Under the pieces are notes generated by a model. It had not been told where the DNA came from. It did not search any database and saw nothing but the letters and a program-made list of their open reading frames with translations. Shown here one piece after another: positions 59,506 to 64,000 of a DNA stretch of 64,000 nucleotides; position 1 is the first letter of the stretch; every line of letters begins with the position of its first letter. Where the stretch lies: assembly GCA_020152595.1 (NCBI GenBank), contig JAIGNY010001464.1, positions 906,001 to 970,000 on the forward strand, in the 5' to 3' direction. Both the position numbers and the translations under genes were made by a program. Origin of the DNA: Chiridota heheva. Taxonomy: Eukaryota > Echinodermata > Holothuroidea > Apodida > Chiridotidae.

Positions 59506-60067
59506 CAGTGGCGTAGCTAGACTTTTTCATGGGGGAAGGAGGGGGGGAGGGAAGGGAAGGGGGACTATCGAAATCCCTAAAAACGGAAAGTTTAAGGGGG
59601 AAAGCTTTTAGTTTGGGGGAAAATCAGAAATTTGTGGGGAAAATGTGGCATATTTTGAGGAAAAAGTTGGGAAATTTTCAGAAAATCTTTGGATATTTTG
59701 AGGAAAAAGTCAGATATTTTGAAAAGAAAATTATGAAGTTTTGGAGAAAATGTCGCAATTTTGAGGATAAACTTCGAAAATTTTGAGGGAAAAGTAAGAT
59801 ATTTTGAAGAAAAAAACTGATAACTCTAAATTGCTAATAGGCCTAACTTAGAAATTAGGTTTCCGGACATTTTGTGATCCTTTTTGCCAAGATGACTCTG
59901 TAATAATGTAACTGAACTTTCAAAAAACAATTGCCTTTATCAGACTTATCAAAACAATCAAACACACTGAATATCCTATTGTGCAAATTTTCCAGGTTTT
60001 TGATAATTTCCAGCCAGGGAAAGGGGGCTGCAATTGACCCTGCCCCTCCCCCTTAGCTACGCCACTG
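59506..60067. mobile_element. hAT-like non-autonomous element with purine-rich internal repeats
   Basis: It begins CAGTGGCGTAGCTAGA and ends TTAGCTACGCCACTG, inverted termini of about 14 bases. Flanking octamers are CTGTAATT and CTGCAGTT (6 of 8, both differences transitions), consistent with an old 8 bp hAT target duplication. The interior holds ATATTTTGAGGAAAAAGT-type degenerate repeats and no transposase. The 85-codon plus frame across it is repeat-derived. Confidence 0.85.
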
Positions 60068-62054
60068 CTGCAGTTCATTTATAGGTTGATGTTAAATCTT
60101 TTAATAATTCATAGTTTTAAATAGGCTTAAACTGTTTTAAAGAAGCGCTTAGCCGAAGTGTAAGAGCGCATTACTCTGGATTTTTATAATCTGATATATG
60201 ATATTCGAACACACAGTGTTCTTGCACGGTATTGGTAACCTTTTGATCAGAGACTTATAGAAGCGGGGGCAGAGGGGGGAGGGAGGAAGGTGGGGGAGTT
60301 AAGCCGCACCTCTGCTTGGTTACATGTTTTTTGCCCGGTTGGGAGGTAAAATTAGAAAAATACTAACATAAAATGAACAAACAATTGGTTAAAATTGAAC
60401 AAATATTTAAAATGTTTTTTGCGAAATTTTAAAAAATTTCCGGAAATGTCCCCACAATTGAATAAAGTTCCCAAAAATGAAGGAAATTTCTCGAAATTGA
60501 AAAATTTTCCGAAAAGTGAAGGAAATTTTCGTATTACCTGCAACGTTTCATGGAAGCTTAATTAATTTTTACAATTTTATGGCGATTATTGTAAGTAACC
60601 GGAAAATTTTGGTGGCTCTTGTCTCCGTCACTGCCCTTCTTACGCTCCTGTTTTTAACTGTTTAATGTGAAAGGTTCAACAGTTCAAACCAGCTGTAACC
60701 AGGTAACTATTTCTACTGGAGTCTTGACGCGATTATCAAAAATAAACTTTCTCATGATGCCCTAACTTTTTGACTGCTGAGTTTCTTAAACTGTTAAAGC
60801 AAAGTTTCTTCGGCTACCTCGATTTTTATTCCATTATGTCCTAGTGCTTTCACTGTATGTAAGTGTAAAACAAAAGTGCTTTATTCTGTTACTGGACATC
60901 TTAATTGAACGACAAATCTTCGACGTCTATTATAAACAAAAAAACTTGAGTGATCTGATGAATTTCATGCTCAAAAGAAATTACATGCTATCTTTGATCC
61001 AAAAAACATCTTTATGGCTCTACGTCGGTATCATTTTTAATCTTACACACATACCACCTTCCTAAGAGATGGCTCTTCTTTTTAATTAAAACAATTAAAG
61101 TACTATCTCTCAAGTTCGATGCCAGATATTTTGAGCGAACTCTTGATTCTCTTTTACAAAGTTTCTGTTTGCACATATGCTGCACGTGTCATATCCCCAT
61201 GCCCTGTTCTCGTGTCTGAACAGATTTCAGTAAATCTTCAAGATGGTCCATTATTTTCCCTTTTCATTTGGGTCATAGGTGGAACTAACTCGCGTTCAAG
61301 GTTGCTACATCAAGAACCTTTTCAAAAATGCAAGATCGATGTGAGAAACTTTTAAGATAATTTTTTGAATGAAAATTAAACTCGAATGAAAAAACATTTT
61401 ATTCGCACAAAAACATTAACAGGTTTTTAATTATGAATGATTAGGCTTAGCGACGGAATTCCCGTCCGATCTTGAGAAGCTGTAGGCCTACTGCTGTATT
61501 TGATCGGTAAAGATAAAGAGTGTACGGCTCCATTAATGTCATTTCACACGTTTGCAGAAAAGTAACTATTATAAGAAACAAAATTGTTTCTTTTTTAAGT
61601 GGTTGTATATAGGCTTACAAAAGATGTAATTAGGCTGATACTTATCTTACTATGTGTGCAATGTTTTCCGAAAGTCGGACTTATATTTGTTTGATTGTGC
61701 ATTAGCAAAAAAAAACAATGTGGAAAAGATTTGGAATCAAAGATTGTAATTAGTATCAAGTTGTTGAAGATGTAATATTTGACAAAATAAACATTTTCTT
61801 TTAAGCAAAATCTAGATCTGTATACAATTCTTCAAATTTACACTATTAGAAATACTTTCATAATTAGTTATCTAAGCTCAGTCAGTCAGTGCAAGTTGGG
61901 TAAGATGGAATATTCCAAAAAAGTATTGGCTAAACTTGAGATTTGACTGATGAATGGTTTATTTCTGAATCGATCATGGAATATTTTTACTATTTTCATT
62001 TGAGTTTTTTGTTGTTGTTATTCAGTTATTGATAAGCAAATAAACAGTCCGGGA
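60068..62054. other. Mostly unannotated; degenerate repeats at 60410-60540
   Basis: 60410-60540 repeats the AAATTTCCGGAAATG / AATGAAGGAAATTT style modules. 60541-62054 shows no recognised exon, RNA or repeat. The 73- and 78-codon plus frames at 60844 and 61119 have no familiar motif. Confidence 0.4.
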
Positions 62055-62285
62055 AAAGCTTGAATAGATTAGTTCATGGTCAAGCAAGTCCATCTTATAT
62101 GAAAGAGTGCTTTAAGAGAAACAAAATGGTGAAGAAACCACTTTAATATCTTATTCGGTTAAAAAGATATTCAAGTTTATAGCTCTGTCTGATCTATGTA
62201 GAAATGACTGGTGTAGTAAGTCTACTATCAGACTATGGAAGGTTGGTACCCAAATCCCCACATTCTTAACAATTATTAATGCGTT
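62055..62285 (+). repeat. Single copy of the 194 bp repeat family
   Basis: GATTAGTTCATGGTCAAGCA, TCCATCTTATATGAAAGAGT, GAAACAAAATGGTGAAGAAA and CCCACATTCTTAACAATTAT match the tandem units at 13777-14612. Confidence 0.85.
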
Positions 62286-62574
62286 TTAAAGAAAATGTAT
62301 TAACTTTTTTTACTATTTGAATCATTTTTCTCGAGCTTTCTTCAAGTGGATGGTGAATTATTATTACCCTTACAAGATTCTGTGTTACTACTTTACTGAC
62401 ATATTCCATGGAATTTTAGCAACAAAATTACTGGACAAAATATGATAGAATACATAAAGACTTTGAGGAATCTGGGGATGTGACATCAAAGGAAATGGTT
62501 TTTGAAAATATAAACATAAAACATAATAAAGTTGATTGAAACAAAGAATGAGAGAACGCTTATTTGTGGTGATT

Positions 62575-63260
62575 GTGTACAACCTATCTGGGAGTCTGCA
62601 TCAATGATAAGTTATCGTTTTCTGATCATTTTGAAGATGTTGTCCAAAGTGTATTATATTGTCTCTACATTAACCTATATCTTTTCTTATTTCCCTCCTG
62701 ATACTAAGATTAAGGTATTCACAGCCTCCATCTTGCCTCATATCATTTATGCAGTCCCATTTTGGTACCATTTTTTTAAAGTAAAAGATAAAAATAGAAT
62801 TAAAAGTTTCTTGAGATATTGTGCCAATTCTGTTTAGACCGTGATTTTCTTATAAATAAAGTCAACGATGCAGCAAAGAAAGAATTTGGCAAACTTTCCC
62901 AAAATATAATTTCAACAAAAACCACCCATTAAATTTAGTAATAACATTTATGTGCAATAAAACAAATTATAATCTGAGAAACCCAGCAACCATCCCAAGT
63001 TTTAGAACAACAAGTTTTTTTTCTTTTTAATCTTTATATATAAAACGCTTCAATTTTGATTTATTTTGGTATTTTAGAGCCCTTATTATAATCCTTTAAA
63101 CTTCTCATTTTCTGTTCATTTTCATATTTTTAATCCTTTTATTGTCTCATTTTCTACATTCTTTCTTTAGTTAATTGTTCTGTATTTTCCCTTTATATTA
63201 TTGTATTATTGTATTTCCTATTGACAAATTGTACATAATTTATACTGGAATTAAATTTAA
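62575..63260 (+). pseudogene. LINE reverse transcriptase C-terminal fragment and 3' UTR (jockey/CR1-like)
   Basis: The plus strand reads YLGVCINDKLSFSDHFEDVV in one frame, then after a frameshift near 62650 VYYIVSTLTYIF, TKIKVFTASILPHIIYAVPF and KDKNRIKSFLRYCAN. The family pattern after the polymerase domain is (K)YLGV.ID..L.F..H....., then K....L...LPHI.Y..P.W. Only the thumb/C-terminal part and a short A-rich 3' end (to about 63260) are present. Inactive. Confidence 0.82.
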
Positions 63261-63344
63261 AAAAAATAATCATAAACAAGTAATGTGAGTTCAGTCGTTT
63301 CTACACAAATGGTACCAAACTTTAAACTTAAAATCTTCTTAATT

Positions 63345-63715
63345 GTTAATGGAATATAAGAATTGCTTTTTTCAGCATTTTGTTTCTTCTTTCATATAAG
63401 ATGGGCTTGTTTGACCACTAATCTAATCCTTTAACGGAATAAGATTTTTGAATGTTTTCTTCAGCATTTTGTTTCTTTTGAAGTCCCCTTTCATATAAGA
63501 TGGACTTATTTGACCACTGAATTAACGAATAAGATTTTTGAATTCTTTCTTCACCATTGTGTTTTTTGAATTCCTATTTTATATATGATGGACTTGCTTG
63601 ACTTTGAACTAAATTCCTTTAACAGAACAAGAATTTTTAAATGCTTTTTTACCATTGTGTTTCTTTTGAAGTCCTCTTTCAAATAAGATGGACATGCTTG
63701 ACCACTTTATTTGTA
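63345..63715 (-). repeat. Inverted, tandem ~100 bp version of the 194 bp family
   Basis: On the minus strand about four units of GGTCAAGCAAGTCCATCTTA ... GAAACAAAATGGTGAAGAAA ... TTCTTATTCCGTTAA, each ~95-105 bp. They correspond to the first half of the 194 bp unit at 13777, amplified alone and in the opposite orientation. Confidence 0.85.
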
Positions 63716-63867
63716 AGGATCACTCAGATAGATATTAATTGGTATTGGGATCGCCAAGCGTTATAACAATTTAGACCAAGCTTTTCGGCTGGTCATTAGT
63801 CTGACGTAATTCGTCACGAAAGTTATTATTTGAGGCAAGCGTAATTTCCATTTCCGAAGGACTCAAC

Positions 63868-63908
63868 GCCTCTGTGGTGCAATTGGATTAGAACACTTCT
63901 AAACACCA
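63868..63908 (+). pseudogene. tRNA-Arg-like 5' half (SINE head or tRNA fragment)
   Basis: CCTCTGTGGTGCAATTGGAT resembles the D-arm side of a tRNA-Arg, and CTTCTAAAC resembles its TCT anticodon loop. The 3' half and B box are absent, so it is a truncated SINE head or tRNA scrap and not a tRNA gene. Confidence 0.4.
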
Positions 63909-63914
63909 GGCTAA

Positions 63915-64000
63915 AAAGGAATGGTCAAATTTGACCACAACATGGTCAACTCTGCACCGAACCAACTTTGGTCAAAATTAAACAACCAAAACATGGTCAA
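63915..64000 (+). repeat. TGGTCA family copy, cut by the window end
   Basis: AATGGTCAAATTTGACCACA then ACATGGTCAACTCTGC is like 37225 and the reverse complement of 58706-58800. The copy runs off the window. Confidence 0.5.

Overview
The window looks like AT-rich genomic DNA from a marine invertebrate animal. An echinoderm or a related deuterostome is my best guess, inferred from base composition, the transposon mix and large intron-bearing genes. There are no operons, ribosome binding sites, rRNA genes or CRISPR arrays. Nearly all long open frames are low-complexity shadows of tandem repeats.

One host gene is well supported. A minus-strand orthologue of TMA16, a pre-60S ribosome biogenesis factor, lies in four exons at 27345-27454, 24945-25067, 21327-21475 and 13284-13513. 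Splice phases and sequence join across all three introns, giving 203 residues plus an initiator Met that must come from an unseen upstream exon. Its introns hold SINEs, a MITE, a hAT-like element, satellites, a 1.5 kb pyrimidine-rich array and a decayed histone-like patch with a 3' histone stem-loop. A second possible host exon, encoding a transmembrane segment, lies at 9063-9235 on the minus strand.

The rest is mobile-element debris. Left part (1-10.5 kb): a dead PIF/Harbinger transposase split between 6.8 and 3.0 kb, an approximately 100 bp tandem array related to its first exon, a LINE 3' end, a pogo-like transposase remnant and a TIR element. Middle (25-38 kb): nested SINE and MITE insertions, a large near-perfect palindrome, a SINE with a LINE-like 3' tail, a 12 bp minisatellite grown from a SINE, and a LINE reverse transcriptase fragment ending near a huge TTA microsatellite. 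Right part (39-64 kb): a decayed L1/Tx1-like LINE with a 19 bp minisatellite grown inside its reading frame, hAT-like non-autonomous elements with 8 bp target duplications, three copies of a fold-back element, a 22 bp minisatellite, and another LINE fragment.

The most interesting theme is that three tandem arrays can be traced, by sequence alone, to a short segment of a transposable element: a Harbinger exon, a LINE ORF and a SINE body. No new multi-gene system is visible. Stretches without a called feature are listed as such.
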